Shown in pieces: positions 1 to 6,887 of a stretch of DNA of 64,000 nt. Below the pieces are notes generated by a model. It was not told the origin of the DNA. It was given only the letters and a program-made list of their open reading frames with translations, and searched no databases. Positions within the stretch are counted from its first letter, which is position 1. Every line of letters begins with the position of its first letter. The position numbers were made by a program, and so were the translations under genes. The stretch comes from Streptomyces reniochalinae (GTDB lineage Bacteria; Actinomycetota; Actinomycetes; Streptomycetales; Streptomycetaceae), in contig NZ_QOIM01000027.1 of the NCBI RefSeq assembly GCF_003323735.1, positions 1-64,000 on the forward strand. The letters are read 5' to 3'.

Positions 1-402
1 CGGCGCCGGCTGTCGTGACCTGCGCCGCCCGAATCTGCTGTTGGCTACACAAGGTGAGATGGCCTTGAGGGGGAAGTTGTTCACCGACTTGTGTCCGCAC
101 TTGGTAACAGCGAGGCGGCCGGCCACCTGCTGCGGCTGTCCACGGCCCTGATGTGGCACCCGGCCTGGAAGGGGGAGGACGTCCGGCTACCGTGCATCGT
201 CCGCCGCCGGTCAGCGGAGCCCTCAGCTGAACCGGTGAAGTGCCCGTTGCGTGCCAGTGGCTGTGTTCCATCTCTGTGCCATCGGCAGCCACCGGGGAAT
301 GACGTTCGATCTGCCACGCCCAGAGTGTGGTTGGTGGCAGAGTCCCAGGGACCGCTGGCACGACGCGGTATCCGTTGGGACCCGGTGCCGGCGCTTCTCA
401 GG
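1..402. other. Left-edge stretch without a supported gene
   Basis: I see no gene with convincing protein features here. The plus-strand frame that opens at 91 runs straight through the opposite-strand dehydrogenase and is a shadow. The one notable element is a 15-nt word at 75-89 that is identical to the 3' end of the MFS small subunit gene at 3468-3482. The stretch may be an old insertion scar or a gene remnant, but nothing in it identifies which. Confidence 0.5.
75..89 (+). repeat. Copy 1 of a 15-nt direct repeat (AGTTGTTCACCGACT)
   Basis: This word is identical to 3468-3482 and differs by one base from 5816-5830. All three copies are in the same orientation. They bracket the formaldehyde dehydrogenase/OFA carrier block and then the transposase block. 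Confidence 0.6.
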
Positions 403-1554
403 TCAAGAGGCGGCTCTTTCGCCGCCGGGGGTGAGCAGCACCTTGGTCCACCCCTCCTCGCGGTTGTCGAAGCGCCGGTAGGCGTCGGGGGCTTGCTCCA
501 ACGGCACCCGGTGGGAGACCACGAAGCTTGGCGTTGCCCGGCCCGCGATGATCATGTCGCGCAGTTGCCGGTTGTACGCCTTGACGTTGGCCTGGCCGGT
601 GCCCATCCGCAGCCCCTTCTCGAAGAACCGGCCAGTGTTGAAGAGGAGTTGGCCGTTCCTCGCCGCCTCGCTGGGCCCGCCGGGGTCGGAGGGCACATAG
701 AGGCCGACAACGCCCAGGGCGCCGGTGGGCCGTACGGCGTCGATGAGGCTGTTGAGCACGATGGCGGGCTGCTCCTCGCCCTCGGGAGCGGTGGCCTGGT
801 AGCCGACTGCGTCGATGCCCTTGTCCGTACCCTCGCCGCCCGTATGGTTCTTGATCTGTGTGACGGCGTCGGACTTGGTGTAGTCGATGGGCGTGGCGCC
901 CATCTGTTCGACCAGCCGGAGGCGGTCGGGCTGGCGGTCGACGACGAATACCTCGGACGCGCCGCGCAGCATGGAGGAGTACGCGGCCATCAGGCCGACC
1001 GGTCCGGCGCCGAAGACACACACGGTCTCGCCGGGGGACACCTGTGCGAGTTCGGCGGCGTGATAGCCGGTGGGGAAGATGTCCGCGAGCAGGGCGAAGT
1101 CGTCCTCGTGCTCCTGGCCGGGCGGCAGTTTCAGGCAGTTGAAGTCCGCGAAGGGAACCCGAAGATAGTCGGCCTGGCCGCCCCGGTAGGGACCCATGGA
1201 GACGTAGCCGTACGCGCCTCCGGCGAAGCCCTTGTTGACGGTGAGGCAGAAGCCGGTCTTCCCCGCCAGACAGTTCTTACAGAAACCGCAGGCCACGTTG
1301 AACGGCATGACCACACGGTCACCCTTGCGGATGCGGGCGACGCCGGAGCCGACCTCCTCGACGATGCCCATGTTCTCGTGGCCGAAGACGATGCCCGGCT
1401 CGGCACCTGTACGTCCCTCGTACATGTGAAGGTCGGAGCCGCAGATGCACGAAGTGGTGATCTTGACGACTACGTCGGTGGGGTCCTCCAGCCGGGCGTC
1501 GGGAACGTCCTCGACCTGGACGCTGAACGGCTCCCTGTACACGACGGCTTTCAC
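403..1554 (-). CDS. fdhA: Glutathione-independent formaldehyde dehydrogenase
   Basis: A 383-residue zinc-dependent medium-chain dehydrogenase of the FdhA type, expected to oxidise formaldehyde to formate with NAD+ in the cytosol and without a thiol cofactor. Visible residues are catalytic-zinc ligands C38, H59 (in GHE) and D158, structural-zinc cysteines C89, C92, C95 and C103, and the nucleotide-binding GAGPVG at 182-187. The length fits the family, and the long PYRGGQADYLRVPFAD insert is typical of glutathione-independent enzymes rather than plain alcohol dehydrogenases. It is divergent from an OFA-type MFS carrier that could handle the formate product. A 6-bp GGCGGC/GCCGCC inverted repeat lies in its last codons. 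Confidence 0.9.
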   Translation of the reverse strand: MKAVVYREPFSVQVEDVPDARLEDPTDVVVKITTSCICGSDLHMYEGRTGAEPGIVFGHENMGIVEEVGSGVARIRKGDRVVMPFNVACGFCKNCLAGKTGFCLTVNKGFAGGAYGYVSMGPYRGGQADYLRVPFADFNCLKLPPGQEHEDDFALLADIFPTGYHAAELAQVSPGETVCVFGAGPVGLMAAYSSMLRGASEVFVVDRQPDRLRLVEQMGATPIDYTKSDAVTQIKNHTGGEGTDKGIDAVGYQATAPEGEEQPAIVLNSLIDAVRPTGALGVVGLYVPSDPGGPSEAARNGQLLFNTGRFFEKGLRMGTGQANVKAYNRQLRDMIIAGRATPSFVVSHRVPLEQAPDAYRRFDNREEGWTKVLLTPGGERAAS

Positions 1555-1941
1555 GGCATCTCCTCATGGCTTCGGTGCTGCGACCCGAGCGGACCAGGTC
1601 GTCGCATGGTCCCCCCGGCGGCCCCCGGGGATACCTCACCGATCGCCGAATCAGTCGGCTGGGCCAGTACCTGCCACGGCACCCCGGGGCATCCGCTACA
1701 GGCTCAGCACAACATCAGCACGACCGACTTCTTGAGGCGAGTCCACCCCCGCACGGATTGTTCAGCCAGCCCTCGGCGGCGGCGAACAAGCCGGTGGGGG
1801 AGGCGAGCGGGCGGCGGCGCGCTGTTCGACGGTGTCACGTCCGATCCGGCCGGAATCCGGTGTTCCGGCCGGATCTCTTCCTCCCCGGACGCGGGTCGGG
1901 CCCCTGGTCATTCAGGTCTCAACTACTTAGAGTGCCGCCTC
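1555..1941. other. Divergent intergenic region between fdhA and the OFA carrier
   Basis: This 387-bp region should hold the promoters of two divergent genes. Its clearest structure is a perfect 13-bp inverted repeat at 1843-1875. Only weak -10-like sequence (TACTTA near 1924) is visible next to the carrier start, and no Shine-Dalgarno sequence precedes that ATG, so a very short leader is possible. No gene is supported. Confidence 0.5.
1843..1875 (+). promoter_or_regulatory. Perfect 13-bp inverted repeat upstream of the OFA carrier
   Basis: Arms GATCCGGCCGGAA (1843-1855) and TTCCGGCCGGATC (1863-1875) are exact reverse complements around a 7-nt loop, ending 66 bp before the carrier ATG. No U-tract follows. 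It could be an operator, a leader hairpin or a terminator for transcription entering from the left. Confidence 0.5.
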
Positions 1942-3366
1942 ATGAGGTCCCCACAGGTTCCGGACGGGGGACTGCTCAGCCGCTCCCGTACGGTCGCACC
2001 GGCCGGCTGGAGTCGCTGGCTCGTCCCGCCCGCCGCGCTCTCCGTCCACCTTTCCATCGGTCAGGCGTACGCCTGGAGCGTCTTCAAGCCACCACTGGAG
2101 AAGGCGCTCGGCCTCTCCGGGACGGCGAGCGCGCTCCCCTTCCAGCTCGCCATCGTGATGCTCGGCCTCTCCGCCGCGTTCGGCGGCACCCTCGTCGAAC
2201 GCAAGGGCCCGCGCTGGGCGATGGCCGTGTCGCTGCTCTGCTTCGCCAGCGGGTTCCTCCTCTCCGCGCTCGGTGCGGCGACGGAGCAGTTCTGGCTGAT
2301 CGTCCTCGGCTACGGCTTCGTCGGCGGCATCGGCCTCGGCATCGGCTACATCTCGCCCGTCTCGACGCTGATCAAGTGGTTCCCCGACCGCCCCGGACTG
2401 GCGACCGGTATCGCGATCATGGGCTTTGGCGGGGGCGCGCTCATCGCCTCGCCCTGGTCCTCGCAGATGCTGGAGAGCTTCGGGGCGGACAGCGCCGGGA
2501 TCGCCACCGCCTTCCTGATGCACGGACTCGCCTACGCGGTCTTCATGGCGCTCGGCGTCCTCCTCGTACGGGTCCCCGCCGACGGCTGGCGTCCGCCGGG
2601 CTGGACGCCGCCGACCGAGCAGCGCGCGATGGTCTCCACCGCACAGGTGTCGGCCCGCAATGCCCTGCGTACACCGCAGTTTTGGTGCCTGTGGGTCGTC
2701 CTGTGCATGAACGTGACGGCGGGGATCGGCATTCTGGAGAAGGCCGCCCCGATGATCAGGGACTTCTTCGCCGACACCAGTACGCCGGTCTCCGTCTCCG
2801 CTGCCGCCGGGTTCGTCGCGCTGCTCTCGCTCACCAACATGGGCGGGCGCCTGGTGTGGTCGGCCACCTCCGACGCCATCGGGCGGAAGAACATGTACCG
2901 CGTCTACCTCGGTGTCGGCGCACTGCTCTACCTGCTCATCGCCACCACCGGGGGCTCCTCGAAGCCGGTCTTCGTGCTCTCCGCGCTGGCGATCCTCTCC
3001 TTCTACGGCGGCGGGTTCTCCACCGCGCCCGCCTACCTCAAGGACCTCTTCGGCACCTTTCAGGTCGGCGCCATCCACGGCCGCCTCCTCACCGCCTGGT
3101 CCACCGCGGGCGTGCTCGGCCCGCTGATCGTCAACCGGGTCGCCGACAGCCAGGAGGCGGCCGGGCGCAGCGGGCCCGGGCTCTACAGCCTCTCCCTCTA
3201 CATCATGATGGGTCTCCTCGTCGTGGGCTTCGTCGCCAACGAGTGCATCCGGCCCGTGCATCCGCGCTTCCACGAGCCGGCAACGGAAGGCGGCGCGGCG
3301 GACGCGTCCGCAGGACCCGCGAACGGAACGGAGGCCCCCGATGGCTCCCAGCAGCGCCTCGCCTGA
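1942..3366 (+). CDS. OFA-family MFS transporter (oxalate/formate antiporter type)
   Basis: A 474-residue, roughly 12-helix MFS carrier of the oxalate/formate antiporter family. The family signature QAYAWSVFKPPLEKALGLS lies in the first helix region, MFS loop motifs such as NMGGRLVWSATSDAIGRKNM occur mid-protein, and the C-terminal helix is followed by a charged tail. I chose ATG 1942 because similarity to OFA proteins begins there; the frame stays open upstream only as a shadow of fdhA. Its last 26 nt overlap the small subunit gene, so the two are translationally linked. The substrate cannot be read from sequence; formate is an inference from the divergent formaldehyde dehydrogenase. Confidence 0.85.
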   Translation: MRSPQVPDGGLLSRSRTVAPAGWSRWLVPPAALSVHLSIGQAYAWSVFKPPLEKALGLSGTASALPFQLAIVMLGLSAAFGGTLVERKGPRWAMAVSLLCFASGFLLSALGAATEQFWLIVLGYGFVGGIGLGIGYISPVSTLIKWFPDRPGLATGIAIMGFGGGALIASPWSSQMLESFGADSAGIATAFLMHGLAYAVFMALGVLLVRVPADGWRPPGWTPPTEQRAMVSTAQVSARNALRTPQFWCLWVVLCMNVTAGIGILEKAAPMIRDFFADTSTPVSVSAAAGFVALLSLTNMGGRLVWSATSDAIGRKNMYRVYLGVGALLYLLIATTGGSSKPVFVLSALAILSFYGGGFSTAPAYLKDLFGTFQVGAIHGRLLTAWSTAGVLGPLIVNRVADSQEAAGRSGPGLYSLSLYIMMGLLVVGFVANECIRPVHPRFHEPATEGGAADASAGPANGTEAPDGSQQRLA

Positions 3367-3484
3367 GCCGGCGGCGCCCCGCCGCACCTGGCTCGCCGTC
3401 CTCGTCTGGCTCTGGGTGGGCCTGCCGTTCGCGTACGGTCTCTACGAACTGGTCCTGAAGGCGACCCAGTTGTTCACCGACTGA
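3341..3484 (+). CDS. MFS transporter small subunit (47-residue membrane protein)
   Basis: This ORF starts at ATG 3341 inside the end of the OFA carrier gene and encodes 47 residues: a Pro/Ala-rich start, then one hydrophobic helix (TWLAVLVWLWVGLPFAYGLYE) and the ending KATQLFTD. Its size, overlap with the carrier and the YELVLKATQLF ending match the small-subunit family that accompanies OFA carriers in actinomycetes. It probably sits in the membrane beside the carrier. Its stop codon TGA lies in the CTGATC at the left edge of the transposon-like unit, and its last six codons, stop included, recur at 5815-5832 with one synonymous change. Confidence 0.75.
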   Translation: MAPSSASPEPAAPRRTWLAVLVWLWVGLPFAYGLYELVLKATQLFTD

Positions 3485-3486
3485 TC
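3467..3486 (+). repeat. Copy 2 of the direct repeat, at the 3' end of the small subunit gene
   Basis: CAGTTGTTCACCGACTGATC encodes Q-L-F-T-D-stop of the small subunit gene. It matches 5815-5834 in 19 of 20 positions, and its inner 15 nt equal 75-89. Confidence 0.7.
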
Positions 3487-3500
3487 TTGCTCTTTAACCT
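3483..3500 (+). repeat. Left terminal inverted repeat
   Basis: GATCTTGCTCTTTAACCT; the last 14 bases match the complement of 5795-5808 in 13 positions. It contains the transposase stop codon (complement of 3494-3496). Confidence 0.6.
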
Positions 3501-4975
3501 TTCGACCGGTGTAGGGCGATAAGAGTCTTCTCGCGGCGGACGGTCTTGCCCACGTCGTAGCGGGGTGCTCGGCGTCTGTTCCTGGTGCCGGGTGGCCGTC
3601 CGGGTCCTGGTCGGTGGGGTTTCGGTGCTCTGGCGGGGCAGGGCATGTGCTGGCGGAGGTTCCGAAACGTCCGGCGGACGCGGGCCGGGGTGAGCCGGCC
3701 CGTTGCGGACGGCTTCTCCCATGGGTGCCGCAGGTCCCGGGCAAGGGGTCGGGCGAGCCGGAGCTGGGTGTAAGCGGCGATGATGAGCCAGGTCCAGCGG
3801 TCGGCTGCTTCCGGTTCGCGCAGCCGGGGCTTCGTCCAGCCGAGGGTCTGCTTGAACAGCCGGAAGGTGTGTTCCAGGTCGAAGCGCCGGAGGAACGCCT
3901 GCCAGGCCCGGTCGACGTCAGCGTCGCCGGCACCGGTCTTGGAGGACCACAACCACACTGCCGGGGCCGCCCGGTCCTTCGACAGGTGCTCGACCTCCAG
4001 ACGGATCAACGTGCCTTCGATCAGCGGGAGTTCACCTTCGTGCTCCAGCCAGGCGGCCCGGTGGGTCAGCCGCGGGTGCACCCGGTCCCACGCTTGTGTG
4101 ACGGCCTTGTCGTAGTTCGCCGTGGCCGTGCGGGTGGTGACCGCCGGCTCCGGCCAGGTCTTCGGCTTGGCGAAGCGGAACTCCGGCCCGTGCTTCGGTG
4201 GCCGGCCGTTCGTCCCGGGCAACCGTGGCGGCTTTGGTAACCGCATCACGCGATCGCCGCGGACTCGCCCCACCAGCTCGGCGGGAAGGTCTTGCAGGAC
4301 CCAGGCGAGGCGGGTGACGTCGTATCCGGCATCCGTGACGATGACGATGTCCGGATCCCCGGGCCGCCACTGGCCAGCCGCGATGAGCCGTTCGACGACG
4401 TCACGGAGCTGGGCTGCGGTGACGGCGGTGGCGTCGTCGGCCGGGCCGAGCCGGACCGCATCCAGGATCTGCGTCCAGGAGGTGGCGCCCATCTCCAGTA
4501 CCGCGACGAACGAGTACGGCCAGCCCGGGATGAACTGTGACGCCGTCTTCGCCCGGCCGTAGACGTGGCAGAACAGACGGTCCGGTGAGCACGGCGCGTC
4601 TGATCGCAGCCACGGCGAGACGTCCACCGCCAGTACCAGGCGCCCGTCCGAGAAGCGCGACAGCGACAGGCAGGCCAGCACCTGCCGGAGCCGGTCGGTG
4701 TCAATCCGGCCCCGGTTGAGGCCGTCATACATCGCTCCGTGCCCACGGCGGTGTTCCGGCAAGAGCGTCAGCTCCACCGCCGAGTGCACCGCACCCGGCG
4801 CACACAGCACCGCGTCCGCCAGCTCGAACAGCTCATCGCCACGCACGGTAAGACACGCGTACAGCTCATCCCGAAAGCGTGACGCTTCCACGAACGCTTC
4901 CCCCACCCTGGCTTCAGGCAGCAGACCCACCCTCACGACCTTCGTCTCGTTCAACGCGCCTTGATCGGGGTACAT
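3494..4975 (-). CDS. DDE transposase of the streptomycete NF041680/IS701-like type
   Basis: A 493-residue transposase with an RNase-H-like DDE core: D118 in VLAVDVSPW, D215 in VIVTDAGYD and E368 in RRFDLEHTFRLFKQTLGW. A Pro/Arg-rich C-terminus follows (PGPGRPPGTRNRRRAPRYDV). The organisation matches the putative transposases that PGAP calls NF041680, related to IS701. The frame is intact and of normal length, so it may be active. I chose ATG 4975; an in-frame TTG at 4981 is the alternative. The stop codon is embedded in the left inverted repeat. It is divergent from the passenger gene at 5145 across about 170 bp that should contain both promoters. Confidence 0.85.
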   Translation of the reverse strand: MYPDQGALNETKVVRVGLLPEARVGEAFVEASRFRDELYACLTVRGDELFELADAVLCAPGAVHSAVELTLLPEHRRGHGAMYDGLNRGRIDTDRLRQVLACLSLSRFSDGRLVLAVDVSPWLRSDAPCSPDRLFCHVYGRAKTASQFIPGWPYSFVAVLEMGATSWTQILDAVRLGPADDATAVTAAQLRDVVERLIAAGQWRPGDPDIVIVTDAGYDVTRLAWVLQDLPAELVGRVRGDRVMRLPKPPRLPGTNGRPPKHGPEFRFAKPKTWPEPAVTTRTATANYDKAVTQAWDRVHPRLTHRAAWLEHEGELPLIEGTLIRLEVEHLSKDRAAPAVWLWSSKTGAGDADVDRAWQAFLRRFDLEHTFRLFKQTLGWTKPRLREPEAADRWTWLIIAAYTQLRLARPLARDLRHPWEKPSATGRLTPARVRRTFRNLRQHMPCPARAPKPHRPGPGRPPGTRNRRRAPRYDVGKTVRREKTLIALHRSKG

Positions 4976-5144
4976 GATCAAACGAAGGCCGCCTCAGCGG
5001 CAGGGGAATGCCCAGGTGAGCGGCCTAGTTCGAGGACTGTTTCGACACTGGAAGGTCGAATAGGCCCGCTACGCGGGTGCAGTCGATGAGTTCGGGCTGC
5101 GATAGGAGTCTGATGGAGGACACCCGATCTCTGGAGGCTGGCCT

Positions 5145-5801
5145 GTGGCTGAACCACACGTTTTGGAAACCCGGAAAGCTCTGGAAAGGGCGATCCACGT
5201 CGAGCGGTCCGCGCTCGCTCAAGACCTTGCCGAGCTCAGCGAGGCCCAGTGGGCGAAAGCGTCTCTGTGTGAACGCTGGACCGTGGAGGAGGTCGTAGCC
5301 CATCTGACGGCAGGTGCCAGCACGAGGATGTGGCGCTGGCTGCTGAGCATGCTGGCCGCACGGTTCGATCCTGATCTGCACAACGACCGACGACTTGCAA
5401 AGCACCGCGGTGCTACACCTGAAGAGACCTTGCGGCGATTTCGCGAAGTTGTCGCCGGGCCCACCGGGCCGACAGGACATACTGCGGCCTGGCTGGGCGA
5501 AATAGTCGTCCACAGCGAGGACGTCCGTCGGCCATTGGGTCTTGTGCGGACACCCCCGGTGGCCACGACGACCGCCGTGGCCCGGTTCTTCGCCAGCCGC
5601 GATTTCACCGTCGCGAGCAACACTGCAATCGCGGGCTTGCGGGTCGAGGCCACAGACGGCCCGTTCACCACCGGATCGGGGGATCTGCTCCGGGGGCCGA
5701 CCCTCTCGCTGGTGATGGGGATGGCAGGCCGTGCAGCGGCCTGCGAGGACCTTGAGGGTGATGGTGCCGCAATCCTGCGCGCCCGACTGCGCTCAGGTTA
5801 A
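5145..5801 (+). CDS. Maleylpyruvate isomerase family (mycothiol-type DinB-fold) protein
   Basis: A 218-residue protein of the maleylpyruvate-isomerase N-domain/DinB superfamily, whose characterised members are metal-dependent, mycothiol-using enzymes. Candidate metal ligands are H53 (VVAHLTAG) and E119/H123 in GEIVVHSEDVRRPLG, with the usual E-x3-H spacing. The substrate is unknown; detoxification-type thiol transfer is a family-based guess. The GTG start is supported by GGAGG 8 nt upstream. The stop TAA lies in the right inverted repeat of the transposon-like unit, mirroring the transposase on the other side, so it looks like a passenger gene rather than a chromosomal neighbour. Confidence 0.8.
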   Translation: MAEPHVLETRKALERAIHVERSALAQDLAELSEAQWAKASLCERWTVEEVVAHLTAGASTRMWRWLLSMLAARFDPDLHNDRRLAKHRGATPEETLRRFREVVAGPTGPTGHTAAWLGEIVVHSEDVRRPLGLVRTPPVATTTAVARFFASRDFTVASNTAIAGLRVEATDGPFTTGSGDLLRGPTLSLVMGMAGRAAACEDLEGDGAAILRARLRSG

Positions 5802-5815
5802 AGAACAAGCTGATC
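5795..5815 (+). repeat. Right terminal inverted repeat
   Basis: The complement of the first 14 bases (5795-5808) is TTGTTCTTTAACCT, matching the left end TTGCTCTTTAACCT in 13 of 14. It includes the TAA stop of the passenger gene and continues into CTGATC, as at the left end. Confidence 0.6.
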
Positions 5816-5834
5816 AGTTGTTCACAGACTGATC
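5815..5834 (+). repeat. Copy 3 of the direct repeat, right of the transposon-like unit
   Basis: CAGTTGTTCACAGACTGATC repeats the 3' end of the MFS small subunit gene with one C-to-A change that would be silent (Thr). No gene body precedes it here. It may be the displaced original gene end or a recombination-site-like duplication. Confidence 0.6.
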
Positions 5835-5929
5835 AGATGTTCGCCGACCGACAGCCCCGGCGGAGCGCTCACGGAGGGACGCGGCCGCACCGGCGTGCGG
5901 GCGCCCCGCCTCGAGCACGGCTTCGCGTC

Positions 5930-6823
5930 TCACGGCTCCGGCAGGCGGCTGAGGTCGAGTTCGGTACCGGCGATCTCCGTGCGGAGGGCGTTGAGCTGCT
6001 GGTAGTGGTCGACGGCGGACGAGTGGTGCGCTGTGACCAGTTCGAGCACGAGCGCGTGCAGGATGGTCAGCGGCGCGAGGAGTTCGTTGGCGGCTCCCTC
6101 GGTCGAGTCGGGCAGCGGCAGCACCGTTTCGGCCCTGGTCTCCCTGCCCTCGTCGGTGGCCTCGGTCAGCAGGACGCTGTGCGCGCCGACGCGGTGCGCG
6201 TGGTCGAGGACGATGCCGATCTCACGGAAGAGGCGCAGCGGCGCGATGACGACGACGGTGTGTGTGGAGCGCAGCCGCAACAGGTCGTCCGCGAGCCGGA
6301 AGCCGGTCGCCGTCCAGGCGTCGGACGCCTTGCCCGCACGGCGGAGGCTCAGCGCGAACTGGTCGGCGAGGGCGGCGCCCGGGCCGATGCCGTAGGCCCA
6401 CACGTGGGCTGCCTCGCTCAGCACGTCCACGGTGCGCGACCACGCGGTGGTGTCGATGAGGGTCGGCACCTCGCCGAGCAGCCCGCGTCCTGCGTCGATC
6501 ACGGGGTGCAGCGCGGCGTGTGCCGGGCGCAGCCGCTGCACCCGGTCGTCGAGGACCTGGGCGGGGTCGCGGCGCCGGGCCAGGTGGTGGACGAGGCTGC
6601 GTTTGAGATCTGCAAGGCCCGCGAAGCCGAGCTTGCGTGCGGTACGGATCACCGTGGCGTCGCTGGTCCCCGTGGCCTTGCCGAGCTTGGCCGCCGAGGA
6701 GACGGCCGCCTCCTCGGGGTGCCGTTGCAGGTACTCGGCCACGGCGCGTTCGCCGCTGGCCAGGGGACCTGCCCGGTGAACGCGCTGGGCCAGCGTGTCA
6801 GATGAAGTATTCACGTCGTCCAT
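5930..6823 (-). CDS. RpiR/MurR-family transcriptional regulator
   Basis: A 297-residue regulator with an N-terminal RpiR helix-turn-helix (about residues 10-85, including SAAKLGKATGTSDATVIRTARKLGF) and a C-terminal SIS domain (about 120-260) that would bind a small effector, typically a phosphosugar in this family. The SIS domain is divergent, so the effector may not be a sugar. It is divergent from the oxidase/hydantoinase/MFS operon with a 64-bp gap and probably controls it. The palindrome TGAAGTATTCA lies in its own first codons (6803-6813). Confidence 0.85.
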   Translation of the reverse strand: MDDVNTSSDTLAQRVHRAGPLASGERAVAEYLQRHPEEAAVSSAAKLGKATGTSDATVIRTARKLGFAGLADLKRSLVHHLARRRDPAQVLDDRVQRLRPAHAALHPVIDAGRGLLGEVPTLIDTTAWSRTVDVLSEAAHVWAYGIGPGAALADQFALSLRRAGKASDAWTATGFRLADDLLRLRSTHTVVVIAPLRLFREIGIVLDHAHRVGAHSVLLTEATDEGRETRAETVLPLPDSTEGAANELLAPLTILHALVLELVTAHHSSAVDHYQQLNALRTEIAGTELDLSRLPEP

Positions 6824-6850
6824 TGTCCATCCATGAAGTGAATGCTACGT
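6803..6850. promoter_or_regulatory. Candidate RpiR operator region
   Basis: The palindrome TGAAGTATTCA at 6803-6813 and a related element TGAAGTGAATGC at 6834-6845 share GTGAATRCT in opposite orientations. They lie at the start of the regulator gene and in the short divergent gap, where an autoregulating RpiR protein would be expected to bind. No family-specific consensus is claimed. Confidence 0.4.
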
Positions 6851-6887
6851 TCCTCGGGTCAACGCTCCCGACCCCGCGGAGACAGCG

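Larger units (their letters stand above)
3483..5815. mobile_element. Transposon-like unit: DDE transposase plus outward-facing passenger gene
   Basis: The unit is bounded by inverted repeats: GATCTTGCTCTTTAACCT at the left, and at the right a sequence whose complement reads TTGTTCTTTAACCT. The 14-bp core matches in 13 positions. The transposase (minus) and a DinB-fold enzyme (plus) are transcribed away from the centre, and each stop codon (GGT TAA) lies inside its repeat. About 2.3 kb is long for a single-gene IS, because of the second gene. Outside are 20-nt near-identical direct repeats, much longer than a usual IS target duplication, so exact ends are uncertain. Confidence 0.6.

Noticed and set aside
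91..1941. Long plus-strand open frame upstream of the OFA carrier
   Set aside because: It is antisense to fdhA, has no family features, and stays open only because of high GC; the real start is ATG 1942.
1566..3458. A 630-codon frame overlapping the OFA carrier
   Set aside because: It is Arg/Pro-rich translation of the carrier gene in a wrong frame.
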